DNA of 64,000 bases from Siphonodentalium dalli (lineage: Eukaryota > Mollusca > Scaphopoda > Gadilida > Siphonodentaliidae): positions 4,086,505 to 4,150,504 of the forward strand of contig CP136061.1 in assembly GCA_032622095.1 (NCBI GenBank). Direction: 5' to 3'. Below the pieces are notes generated by a model. It was not told where the DNA came from and made no database searches. It saw nothing but the letters and a program-made list of their open reading frames with translations. A program made the position numbers and the translations under genes. Shown here one piece after another: positions 19,897 to 29,451 of the stretch. Every line of letters starts with the position of its first letter. Position 1 is the first letter of the stretch.

Positions 19897-19912
19897 ATCA
19901 AAAACCACGTTG

Positions 19913-20429
19913 TGTAGCAGAGCAGAACTTCTTCCGTTGTGTAGGGACGTATGTCCGTATCGTCTTCACAAAGTAGTCGAGTTGTTGTGAAGATATTTTT
20001 AATTACAAAGAAATAATCTGTAAGTGTTATCTTTCGGAAAAACACAGAGCCAGTGGAACAGCGGAACAGTGGAACAGCGGAACAGCACCGATTTAGTTGT
20101 TACTTTCGATAGGAATAGCAGATCAAAAATGTCGGACTAAAATCCCGACCGAGCATATATACGAAAAAGGGTTGGGACTTAACTGGCCAATCATAAGCCC
20201 CTTATTATAATAAATTTTAGACATACCAGTTCCAACCATCCTGTGTCAGAGTTGGCACAGTACCTGTCAAAATAGTCATCTATCTTGGTAGGCAGGATAG
20301 TCCGAACTAGGTAACAGGGTGCTTTTAAGTCAAGTATTGGTGTGATACGCTAGTGTGCACCCTGATAAGTTGATCTGATGGTGCTGTTCCTGACATTCTC
20401 ACATTAATTCCATGACCTCTATATTAAAT
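19913..20429 (-). repeat. Right LTR-like repeat (5' LTR of the antisense element)
   Basis: Direct-repeat partner of 6493-6892, starting TGTAGCAGAGCAGAACTTC, with a possible ACA end at 20403 and homology to about 20429. It keeps 110 bp (20110-20219) missing from the other copy. On the minus strand those 110 bp hold an inverted CCAAT box and, ~30 bp further on, a TATATA box. A short tandem GGAACAGC repeat lies near 20060. This is probably the promoter LTR, directed leftwards, against the host gene. Confidence 0.75.
20156..20191 (-). promoter_or_regulatory. TATA and CCAAT boxes of the 5' LTR
   Basis: TATATA at 20156-20161, and CCAAT on the plus strand (ATTGG on the minus) at 20187-20191. Their spacing and order suit a minus-strand RNA polymerase II promoter. 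Both lie in the segment absent from the other LTR. Confidence 0.45.
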
Positions 20430-20777
20430 ATCTGTTTATTGTGATATCAGCTCAAAAAGCATGCTGGGACGACCACCTAGTGTGAAGTAAATTATTGAGA
20501 AACAAGTATTAAAAAATAGATATATTCCCTGCATTGTTGCTCAATGTTATACAGTTCCCTGTCAGAATGAGTCAGGAATATGATTCATGGCAAGATCTAT
20601 ACTTGTCCCATCTACGACTATATTTCAACCAATTTTCTGTTTTAAATTTCTAACTGATGTTGTTTCAGGCATGAAATTTCCAACAATATTGTTGAGTTTA
20701 GGTGAGATATCCATTTACCACCCCCCCCCTACCACCACCTCCTGTCGCCACATCGCTTTCATCTCGTTTTATCGTAG
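20430..20777. other. End of intron 2, upstream of exon C
   Basis: No gene recognised. It ends in a very strong pyrimidine tract with a C-run (about 20721-20729), leading to TTTTATCGTAG|G, the acceptor of exon C. Confidence 0.5.
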
Positions 20778-20984
20778 GTTGGACCGGAAGCAACTGTCAG
20801 GAGGATATTAACGAGTGTGACGTCAATCATCCATGTCGTAACGGTGCCACGTGTAAAAACACTTTCGGTTCCTACACGTGCGCTTGTCCACTTGGTTACC
20901 ATGGACACGACTGTCAAGCAGATATCAACGAGTGCATTCGCGATGCACCATGCAGCCCACAACAGCAATGCATCAACAACCCAG
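20778..20984 (+). CDS. Exon C: end of DSL, complete cbEGF, start of second cbEGF
   Basis: 207-nt exon, phase 1 at both ends, with acceptor TTTTATCGTAG and donor CCCAG|GTGAGC at 20985. It completes the DSL domain (GWTGSNC). It then encodes a full calcium-binding EGF: DINEC start, CRNGATC, and the hydroxylation consensus C-x-N-x4-Y-x-C as [12 protein letters not shown], closing with GYHGHDC. A second DINEC repeat follows, with three of its cysteines ([17 protein letters not shown]). Calcium-binding EGF repeats next to DSL are the standard layout of Delta/Jagged ligands and stiffen the extracellular rod. Symmetric 1-1 exons are typical of this gene class. The identity of the EGF is beyond doubt. 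Confidence 0.95.
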
Positions 20985-21104
20985 GTGAGCTATACAGCCT
21001 CAACGTTCCACGACACTAAATAGCAGGCCACAATTATGTCAAAGTAATTTGTCAATTTTGAACGAAGGTGACTTTCATTCCTTATTTCTTATTCGAAATG
21101 TTGT

Positions 21105-22290
21105 ATATTTAGGTCAAACAAAGGGTGTTGTAAGGTAGCCCACAAGGCACACTTTCCATAGACAACACAACCCCATGATCCAAAATGGCCGCCGTCCAGA
21201 GGGGTTCAAATAGGGCACCCATGTCATTTATCGCCCCCTTGACAGATTTAGGTCAAACAAAAGGCGGTGTACGTTGGTCGCCACATGCGCTCTTTCCAGA
21301 TGGGTTCAAATTCAAATAGGGCATCCATGCCATTTCTCGGATCCTAATTGACCGACTTAGATCAAACAAAGGTGTTGTGTGGTGCCCCCGCAAGCCAGTC
21401 TAAATATTCACACACTCACCCCACCCGATCCAAAATTGCCGCCGCCCAGGGGGTTCAAATATGGAACCCATGTCATTTCTCGGCACCATGGCCGACTGAA
21501 GTTACACAAATGGTGTTGTATGGTGGCCCATCGTGCCAATCTAAATATTCACCCCACTAATCTCACCCCGATTAAAATGGTCGCCAACCAGAGGATCCAA
21601 ATAGGGCACCCACGCCATATTTCTCGGCCTTTTGACCAATTTAGATCAAACAAAGTGAGTTATAGGGTGACCCGAAGCCAATCTAAATATTCACCCACTC
21701 ACTCCACCCCAATCCAAAATGGCCGAGAAATGGCATGGGTGCCCAACTGGAACCCCTATGGACGGCGGCCAATTTGGGTCGGTGTGGGTGAGTATTTAAA
21801 TTGGCTTGGAGGCCACCATAGAACACCACTTGTTTGACATAAATTGGTCAAGGGGTCCAGATATGACATGAATGCCCCATTTGAACCCTCTGGACGGCGG
21901 CCATTTTCAATCGAGGCGGGGTTAGTGAGGTGAATATTTCGACTGGTATGTGGGCCACCATACAACACCCTTTGTTCTACATAAATCGGTATAGGGGCCG
22001 AAAATGGCATGGGTGCCCTATTTGAACCCTTCTGGCTGGCGTACATTTTGGATCGGGGGTGGCATGGAAAGAATGCCTTGGGGCCACCTACAACACCCTT
22101 TGTTTGACCTAAACCGGTCAAAATGTCGAGAACTGGCATGGTGCCCTGTGGTGGTAATTTTGGATTGGTCTGTGATGAGTGAGGTGAGTATTTAGATTGG
22201 CATGGATACCCCCCTACAACACCCTGTATTTGACCTAAATCGGTTAACGGGCCGAGAAATGGCATTTGGGATCGGGGTTGGTGTATGGAA
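21105..22290. repeat. Head-to-head inverted array of ~110-145-bp repeats in intron 3
   Basis: From 21105 to about 21725 the unit (TAGGTCAAACAAAGGGTGTTG ... AAAATGGCCGCCGTCCAG ... GGGCACCCATGTCATTT) runs forward, recurring near 21111, 21249, 21358, 21497 and 21641. From about 21740 to 22290 the same unit appears reverse-complemented (CAACACCCTTTGTTTGACC near 22090; others near 21822, 21964 and 22216). The dyad lies near 21725-21770. Copies are moderately diverged. The long open frames in this stretch are repeat artefacts. Confidence 0.75.
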
Positions 22291-22402
22291 AGAGTGCATT
22301 TGAAGCTACACGTCAACATGTATTCACTCATCTTAATCTATGACAGGAAGAAGACTGCTCACATTCACCATCATTTTCCATAAATTGCGCATTTATCTTC
22401 AG

Positions 22403-22870
22403 GGAGCTACATATGTGTTTCGATAACAACAACATCGACGACAAAAGCGACAACCACTGCAAAGTCAACGAAAATCTCGAGTATGTCAACAACTGCCAAT
22501 CCATCGAAAGCGATGTCAACAACTGTCAATCCATCGAAAGCGATTACGTCTGCTCGACCAAATACTACGCGACCCAAGACACAACCGACGACACGACCGA
22601 GAAGTCCTACAACAAAAGTCTACACGACACAAAGAAGCACCAAACATGCGACCAGAACAACGTCCCAAAACTCCACAGTTTCTGCCGGTGTTACAACCAC
22701 CATCGCTTCAACGCCAATTCAACAGACGTCCTCCTCCGCGCAAACAGTTCATCGACAAACGGCGACATCGGCCATTTTAAATCTAACTTCTCAAATCACC
22801 AAAACGTCTCAAACGATGACGCCAGAGCAACGAAAATCCACAACAATTAGTCCGCTTGTTTCGAGCACAG
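22403..22870 (+). CDS. Exon D: end of half EGF and Ser/Thr-rich mucin-like stalk
   Basis: 468-nt exon (156 codons), phase 1 at both ends, with acceptor GCGCATTTATCTTCAG and donor CACAG|GTGAGA at 22871. Its first codons complete the previous EGF as CINNP-GSYIC, exactly the cbEGF pattern up to the fourth cysteine. The sequence then changes at once to VSITTTSTTKATTT and a Thr/Ser/Pro-rich region with no further cysteine. A 30-bp tandem duplication at 22483-22542 encodes MSTTANPSKA and MSTTVNPSKA. Such stretches carry dense O-glycans and act as extended stalks on membrane proteins. The second EGF therefore lacks its C5-C6 loop. The frame and both splice sites are seen directly. Confidence 0.85.
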
Positions 22871-23099
22871 GTGAGATTGGTTCCACACGAGGTTTGTTTT
22901 GAGTTATGAGTTGGAAATTGGATTTACCATTTCTATACTAAATGGATTCTCCCACTCAGACATAAAAGTATACACTGTTTATTGGTCATCTGGAGGGATG
23001 TTCAAGAAGTATGACAGACGAAAGATAATAGAAAGTTAAGGTGGACTCCTATTCATTCGTGGGAAATGTTGATATAATTAATAAGTTCAACATTGTGAG
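22871..23099. other. Intron 4, left part, nothing recognised
   Basis: No gene or RNA seen. It includes a short piece near 23048 (CCTATTCATTCGTG) that resembles 6409. Confidence 0.35.
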
Positions 23100-23288
23100 T
23101 GTTCATTGCTTCATATGTACTTAACTCAGTGATCGCGAACAAATTCTCATTTATTATCGAAATGGCAATGTATCGATCAGAATGGCACATTGAGGTGTCC
23201 CTCAAACAAAAGTCCCGATTTTCTCCCATGGCATGTCGGGGTTAGAACACGCGCCAACCTCGTCTAGCCCATGCAGAATGCAATGATC
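23100..23288 (+). repeat. Dispersed repeat family R2, copy 2
   Basis: Collinear with 4733-4925, same orientation; shares GAACAAATTCTCATTT, ATTGAGGTGTCCCTCAA and CTCGTCTAGCCCATG blocks. It ends near a short run of GC-richer unique sequence. Confidence 0.6.
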
Positions 23289-23453
23289 TTATCCACGACC
23301 CAAGCACCTCGTCTATACGGGGGCATCCTTAAAAAGGAAGCATTTCGCCAAGTGTTGGGAAGCGTATATATACAGTAGTTCTCAATGTCCTTAATTATAC
23401 ACGCCCGATCCTAGCCTCAAACCGTATTAATCGTGAATTCTTTGTACTTGTAG

Positions 23454-23577
23454 AATTCCACTTAAGGTTCTCCAAGGGCCATAAACACGACGTACATAAA
23501 CTGGCGTCATCTGTCGCATCCATGCTGGATTCACAGCTCTGTGACGATCCCGCTGTCGTCATTCCACGGGGAGACAT
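23454..23577 (+). CDS. Exon E: small beta-alpha-beta segment after the stalk
   Basis: 124-nt exon with acceptor CTTTGTACTTGTAG and a near-perfect donor ACAT|GTGAGT at 23578. It enters in phase 1, matching exon D, and is open for 40 codons: EFHLRFSKGHKHDVHKLASS, then VASMLDSQLCDDPAVVIPRG, then D. A strand (FHLRF), a helix (HKLASSVASMLDSQL) and a strand (AVVIPRG) follow one another, as in the first half of SEA-like juxtamembrane domains. That assignment is only an inference from pattern. It leaves in phase 2, so at least one more exon must follow; none could be identified before the satellite begins. Confidence 0.6.
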
Positions 23578-24195
23578 GTGAGTACAAGAAAACCAGTCAT
23601 AAATGGCTACGCCCTCGAGATCATATTAATAGGCATATATATAAATTGTGGTGGAAAATATATTGGTTTCATGAATGCACCACCTCAGAATTCCGTTAAT
23701 ACAACTAATCCTTCAAATTATTACAACAACTACAGCAAAATATTATCACTGGAGCTTTCTCATTCACCACACCAGAAAGCCTCTAAATGCGGGCCAAAAA
23801 TCTACTAATCGGATTAAATACACACACTTCGCAATACAACCTTTAGTCTATATTCATGCATGCATACATGGGTACGGTACAATTTACTTGTATGTTTTGC
23901 GTAAATATCCAAGTGACAACCTTACATGAATATCTTGATTTTTTTTGGTCCAATGCAGTTGTACAAAATGTAGATCGTGCCCCAAATATCTACTATGGCA
24001 ACGCCCATAAAGATCATATTCACCCGTTCAAAACCAGATAGCTGTTGTTTGATGCTCTGACCTGTTCTGACGGGAAACTTTATAACATTACTCCGGTCAT
24101 ACCAGTGCACTTCTGTTAGACGAAACTATAAGCTCCATGAATTCCGTTACTAGTTCCCAGTTCCAAGTTCCCAGTTCTCAAAATATAATAATAAT
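23578..24195. other. Start of intron 5, up to the satellite
   Basis: AT-rich, no certain exon. A frame open from about 23675 to 23929 could follow an acceptor-like CCACCTCAG at 23691 in phase 2, but its pyrimidine tract and any donor are weak. A short CCCAGTTCC-type repeat at about 24150-24180 precedes the satellite edge. Confidence 0.4.
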
Positions 24196-24684
24196 CGTTA
24201 CTAAATCGCCTATGTAAGCATAACCACAGCAGCTACGGGGCCATCCTTTTGGATTCTTCTTGTGCCACCACTAGTCCATTTAAAAATCACAAACTAGGTC
24301 ACATAAATTTGTCCAGCTGTTCAAAAATTGGGCGTAAGTCGTGCGTGGGGTAAAAATAGGAACATTTTCGTTGCTAAATTCCCTATGTCAGCATAACCAC
24401 ATCAGCCACGGGGCTATCCTTGTGGATTCTGCTTGTGCCACCACTAGTCCATCTAGTGCCACAAACTAGGTCACATAAACGTGTCGAGCTGTTCAAAAAT
24501 TCGGCGTAAGTCGTGCGTGGGGTAAAATATGACACTTTTGTTGCTAAATTCCCTATGTAAGCATAATCTTCTTGTACCACCACTAGTCCATCTAAAAATC
24601 ACAAACTAGGTCACATAAACTTGTCCAGCTATTCAAAAATTGGGCGTAAATCGCGTGGGGTAAAAATAGGACATTTTTCGTTGC

Positions 24685-25047
24685 TTATTCCATATTCCAG
24701 CCTTTTCTCATGAAAATCAGCTCATTATTCGATTATATGGAAGAATATTTTAGGTATATAATCTGCTTAATTTTGAGTCGATAATGTGCTGAAAAGGAGA
24801 CTATTAGTCACATTATCGACTCATATAGAGGCGATTCTAAGCCGATTATGTGTGGACAATGACAAAAATAAACCAACCCACGACTTATCAGGTGTAACCT
24901 CATTAACATGTGTTTTCACTATGGCTCGCACCATAACACGAAATAACCACTATAACTCCATTATCTGCTTATTTCATAATCAAATAATCACTTTATGTAC
25001 CTAATTAAAATTATAGGTATATTATGTGCGTATTTACGCGACAATAT
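24685..25047 (+). repeat. Non-monomer spacer of the higher-order unit (first copy)
   Basis: A ~363-bp AT-rich segment that does not resemble the ~180-bp monomers. It recurs in every unit at +2293 steps (26978, 29089, 31382, 33676, 35969, 38262). It contains a perfect 15-bp inverted repeat and several GATTATGTG/ATAATGTG-like words. It is unrelated to the 44-bp satellite by eye. Confidence 0.85.
24774..24823. other. Conserved 15-bp inverted repeat in the spacer
   Basis: TGAGTCGATAATGTG (24774-24788) and CACATTATCGACTCA (24809-24823) are perfect reverse complements around a 20-nt loop. The same structure is present in all seven spacer copies, for example near 27067 and 38351. Confidence 0.9.
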
Positions 25048-27340
25048 GTTACTAAATCGCCTGCGTTGGCATAACCATAACAGCCACGGGGCTATCCTTG
25101 TGCTTTCTTCTTCAATAACCACTAGTCCATCTATAAATCACAAACGGGTTCACATACGCCAGTCCAGCTGTTCAATAATTGGGCGTAAGTTGTGCGTGGG
25201 TCAAAATAATGAAGGTCATTTTTCGTTGCTAAATCGCCCGCGTATGCATAACCATAGCAGCCACGGGGCTATCCTTGTGGATTATTCTTGTTCCACCACT
25301 ATTCCATCTAGAAATCACAAATCAAGTAACATGCGCCCGTCCAGCTGTTCAAACATTTAGCGTAAGTTGTGCGTGGGGACAAAATATTGAAAAAAAGTCA
25401 TTTTCGTTGCTAAATCGCCTGCGTATGCATAACCATAGAAGCCATGGGGTTATTCTTGTGGATTCTTCTTGTGCCACCACTAGTCCATCAATCACAAACG
25501 GGTTCACATACTCCTGTCCAGCTGTTCAAAAATTGGGCGTGAGTTGTGCGTGGGTCAAAATAATGAAAAAAAGAAAAATTTTCGTTGCTAAATCGACTGC
25601 GTAGGCATAACCATAGCAGCCACGGGGCTATCCTTGTGTATTCTTCTTGCGCCACCACTAATCCATCTAGAAATCACAAATCAAGTAACATGCGCCCGTC
25701 CAGATGTTCAAAAATTGGTTGTAAGTCGTGCGTGGGGACAAAATATTGAAAACAAGGTAATTTTCGTTGCTAAATCGCCTGCGTATGCATAACCATAGAA
25801 GCCACGGGGTTATTCTTGTGGATTATTCTTGTGCCACCACTAGTCCATCTAGAAATTACAAATCAAGTAACATGCGCCCGTCTAGCTGTTCAAAAATTGG
25901 GCGTAAGTCGTGCTTGGGGTCAAAATATTGAAAAAAAAGGTAATTTTTCGATGCTAAATCGCTGTGTAGGCATAACCATAGCAGCCACGGGGTTATCCTT
26001 GTGGTTTATTCTTGTGCCACCACTAGTCCATCTAGAAATCACAAATCAAGTAACATCCGTCCGTCCAGTTGTTCAAAAATTTGGCGTAAGTCGTGCGTGG
26101 GGTCAAAATAATGAAACAAATGTCATTTTTTGTTGCTAAATCGTCTGCCTAGGCATAACCATAGTAGCTACGGGATTATCCTTGTGGATTCTTCTTGTGC
26201 CACCATTCGTCCATCTAGAAATCACAAACTGGTCCACACATGCCTGTCCAGCTGTTCAAAAATTGGGCGTAAGTCGTGCGTGGGGTAAAAATAGGAACAT
26301 TTTCGTTGCTAAATTCCCTATGTCAGCATAACCACATCAGCCACGGGGCTATCCTTGTGGATTCTGCTTGTGCCACCACTAGTCCATCTAGAAATCACAA
26401 ATCAAGTAACATACGCCCGTCCAGCTGTTCAAAAATTGGGCGTAAGTCGTGCGTGGGTTAAAAATAGGACATTTTTCGTTGCTAAATTGCTTATGTATTC
26501 ATAACCACAACAGCCAAGGAGCTATCCTTATGGATTCTTCTTGTGCCACCATTAGTCCATCTAGAAATTACAAACTAGTTCACATACGCCTGTCCAGCGG
26601 TTCAAACATTGGGCGTAAGTCGTGCGTGGGGTCAAAATATTGAAAAAAAGGTCATTTTTCCTTGCTAAATCGCCTGCGTAGGCATAACCATAGCAGCCAC
26701 GGGGCTATCCTTGTGGATTCTTCTTGTGCCACCACCACTCCATCTAAAAATCACAAACTAGGTCACATAAACGTGTCGAGCTGTTCAAAAATTCGGCGTA
26801 AGTCGTGCGTGGGGTAAAATATGACACTTTTTGTTGCTAAATTCCCTATGTAAGCATAATCTTCTTGTACCACCACTAGTCCATCTAAAAATCACAAACT
26901 AGGTCACATAAACTTGTCCAGCTATTCAAAAATTGGGCGTAAATCGCGTGGGGTAAAAATAGGACATTTTTCGTTGCTTATTCCATATTCCAGCCTTTTC
27001 TCATGAAAATCAGCTCATTATTCGATTATATGGAAGAATATTTTAGGTATATAATCTGCTTAATTTTGAGTCGATAATGTGCTGAAAAGGAGACTATTAG
27101 TCACATTATCGACTCATATAGAGGCGATTCTAAGCCGATTATGTGTGGACAATGACAAAAATAAACCAACCCACGACTTATCAGGTGTAACCTCATTAAC
27201 ATGTGTTTTCACTATGGCTCGCACCATAACACGAAATAACGACTATAACTCCATTATCTGCTTATTTCATAATCAAATAATCACTTTATGTACCTAATTA
27301 AAATTATAGGTATATTATGTGCGTATTTACGCGACAATAT

Positions 27341-29451
27341 GTTACTAAATCGCCTGCGTTGGCATAACCATAACAGCCACGGGGCTATCCTTGTGCTTTC
27401 TTCTTCAATAACCACTAGTCCATCTATAAATCACAAACGGGTTCACATACGCCAGTCCAGCTGTTCAATAATTGGGCGTAAGTTGTGCGTGGGTCAAAAT
27501 AATGAAGGTCATTTTTCGTTGCTAAATCGCCCGCGTATGCATAACCATAGCAGCCACGGGGCTATCCTTGTGGATTATTCTTGTTCCACCACTATTCCAT
27601 CTAGAAATCACAAATCAAGTAACATGCGCCCGTCCAGCTGTTCAAACATTTAGCGTAAGTTGTGCGTGGGGACAAAATATTGAAAAAAAGTCATTTTCGT
27701 TGCTAAATCGCCTGCGTATGCATAACCATAGAAGCCATGGGGTTATTCTTGTGGATTCTTCTTGTGCCACCACTAGTCCATCAATCACAAACGGGTTCAC
27801 ATACTCCTGTCCAGCTGTTCAAAAATTGGGCGTGAGTTGTGCGTGGGTCAAAATAATGAAAAAAAGAAAAAATTTCGTTGCTAAATCGACTGCGTAGGCA
27901 TAACCATAGCAGCCACGGGGCTATCCTTGTGTATTCTTCTTGCGCCACCACTAATCCATCTAGAAATCACAAATCAAGTAACATGCGCCCGTCCAGATGT
28001 TCAAAAATTGGTCGTAAGTCGTGCGTGGGGACAAAATATTGAAAAAAAAGGTAATTTTTCGATGCTAAATCGCTGTGTAGGCATAACCATAGCAGCCACG
28101 GGGTTATCCTTGTGGTTTATTCTTGTGCCACCACTAGTCCATCTAGAAATCACAAATCAAGTAACATCCGTCCGTCCAGTTGTTCAAAAATTTGGCGTAA
28201 GTCGTGCGTGGGGTCAAAATAATGAAACAAATGTCATTTTTTGTTGCTAAATCGTCTGCCTAGGCATAACCATAGTAGCTACGGGATTATCCTTGTGGAT
28301 TCTTCTTGTGCCACCATTCGTCCATCTAGAAATCACAAACTGGTCCACACATGCCTGTCCAGCTGTTCAAAAATTGGGCGTAAGTCGTGCGTGGGGTAAA
28401 AATAGGAACATTTTCGTTGCTAAATTCCCTATGTCAGCATAACCACATCAGCCACGGGGCTATCCTTGTGGATTCTGCTTGTGCCACCACTAGTCCATCT
28501 AGAAATCACAAATCAAGTAACATACGCCAGTCCAGCTGTTCAAAAATTGGGCGTAAGTCGTGCGTGGGTTAAAAATAGGACATTTTTCGTTGCTAAATTG
28601 CTTATGTATTCATAACCACAACAGCCAAGGGGCTATCCTTATGGATTCTTCTTGTGCCACCATTAGTCCATCTAGAAATTACAAACTAGTTCACATACGC
28701 CTGTCCAGCGGTTCAAACATTGGGCGTAAGTCGTGCGTGGGGTCAAAATATTGAAAAAAAGGTCATTTTTCCTTGCTAAATCGCCTGCGTAGGCATAACC
28801 ATAGCAGCCACGGGGCTATCCTTGTGGATTCTTCTTGTGCCACCACCACTCCATCTAAAAATCACAAACTAGGTCACATAAACGTGTCGAGCTGTTCAAA
28901 AATTCGGCGTAAGTCGTGCGTGGGGTAAAATATGACACTTTTTGTTGCTAAATTCCCTATGTAAGCATAATCTTCTTGTACCACCACTAGTCCATCTAAA
29001 AATCACAAACTAGGTCACATAAACTTGTCCAGCTATTCAAAAATTGGGCGTAAATCGCGTGGGGTAAAAATAGGACATTTTTCGTTGCTTATTCCATATT
29101 CCAGCCTTTTCTCATGAAAATCAGCTCATTATTCGATTATATGGAAGAATATTTTAGGTATATAATCTGCTTAATTTTGAGTCGATAATGTGCTGAAAAG
29201 GAGACTATTAGTCACATTATCGACTCATATAGAGGCGATTCTAAGCCGATTATGTGTGGACAATGACAAAAATAAACCAACCCACGACTTATCAGGTGTA
29301 ACCTCATTAACATGTGTTTTCACTATGGCTCGCACCATAACACGAAATAACGACTATAACTCCATTATCTGCTTATTTCATAATCAAATAATCACTTTAT
29401 GTACCTAATTAAAATTATAGGTATATTATGTGCGTATTTACGCGACAATAT
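27341..29451 (+). repeat. Short higher-order unit lacking one monomer
   Basis: 2111 bp instead of 2293. The 182-bp monomer present at about 25754-25935 in the first unit is missing. The junction lies at 28032-28050, where the shared word CAAAATATTGAAAA occurs in both parental positions, so the deletion fits unequal exchange between neighbouring monomers. Confidence 0.9.

Larger units (their letters stand above)
6493..20429 (-). mobile_element. Decayed env-bearing Ty3/Gypsy retroelement, antisense in intron 2
   Basis: On the minus strand, from high to low coordinates: LTR-like repeat 19913-20429, leader with splice donor, Gag-region ORFs, zinc knuckle, aspartic protease, RT, RNase H, integrase, an acidic tail, an F-type envelope gene and a second LTR-like repeat at 6493-6892. 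The order PR-RT-RH-IN is that of Metaviridae (Ty3/Gypsy), and the envelope is of the errantivirus/baculovirus-F type. The coding parts carry many stops and frameshifts and two later insertions, and the LTR-like repeats differ by several percent plus a 110-bp indel. It is therefore an old, inactive copy. Total length (~13.9 kb) is inflated by the 2-kb segment at ~13801-15830 and the 461-bp MITE at 18286-18746. No clear target-site duplication or polypurine tract was found, so the outer ends are approximate. Confidence 0.85.

Noticed and set aside
21348-22331. Open frames up to 191 codons on both strands in intron 3
   Set aside because: They run through the inverted repeat array and mirror each other on opposite strands, as expected from repeats.
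22413-22850. Alternative frame through exon D encoding an Asn/Asp-rich protein
   Set aside because: It is a shadow frame. Only the other frame joins exons C and E in phase and completes GSYIC.
23395-23577. Minus-strand open frame over exon E
   Set aside because: It is the reverse shadow of exon E; the plus strand has both splice sites in phase.
23692-23875. Possible further exon of the DSL gene after 23691
   Set aside because: The phase would fit and the frame is open, but the pyrimidine tract is poor and no credible donor or domain was seen.
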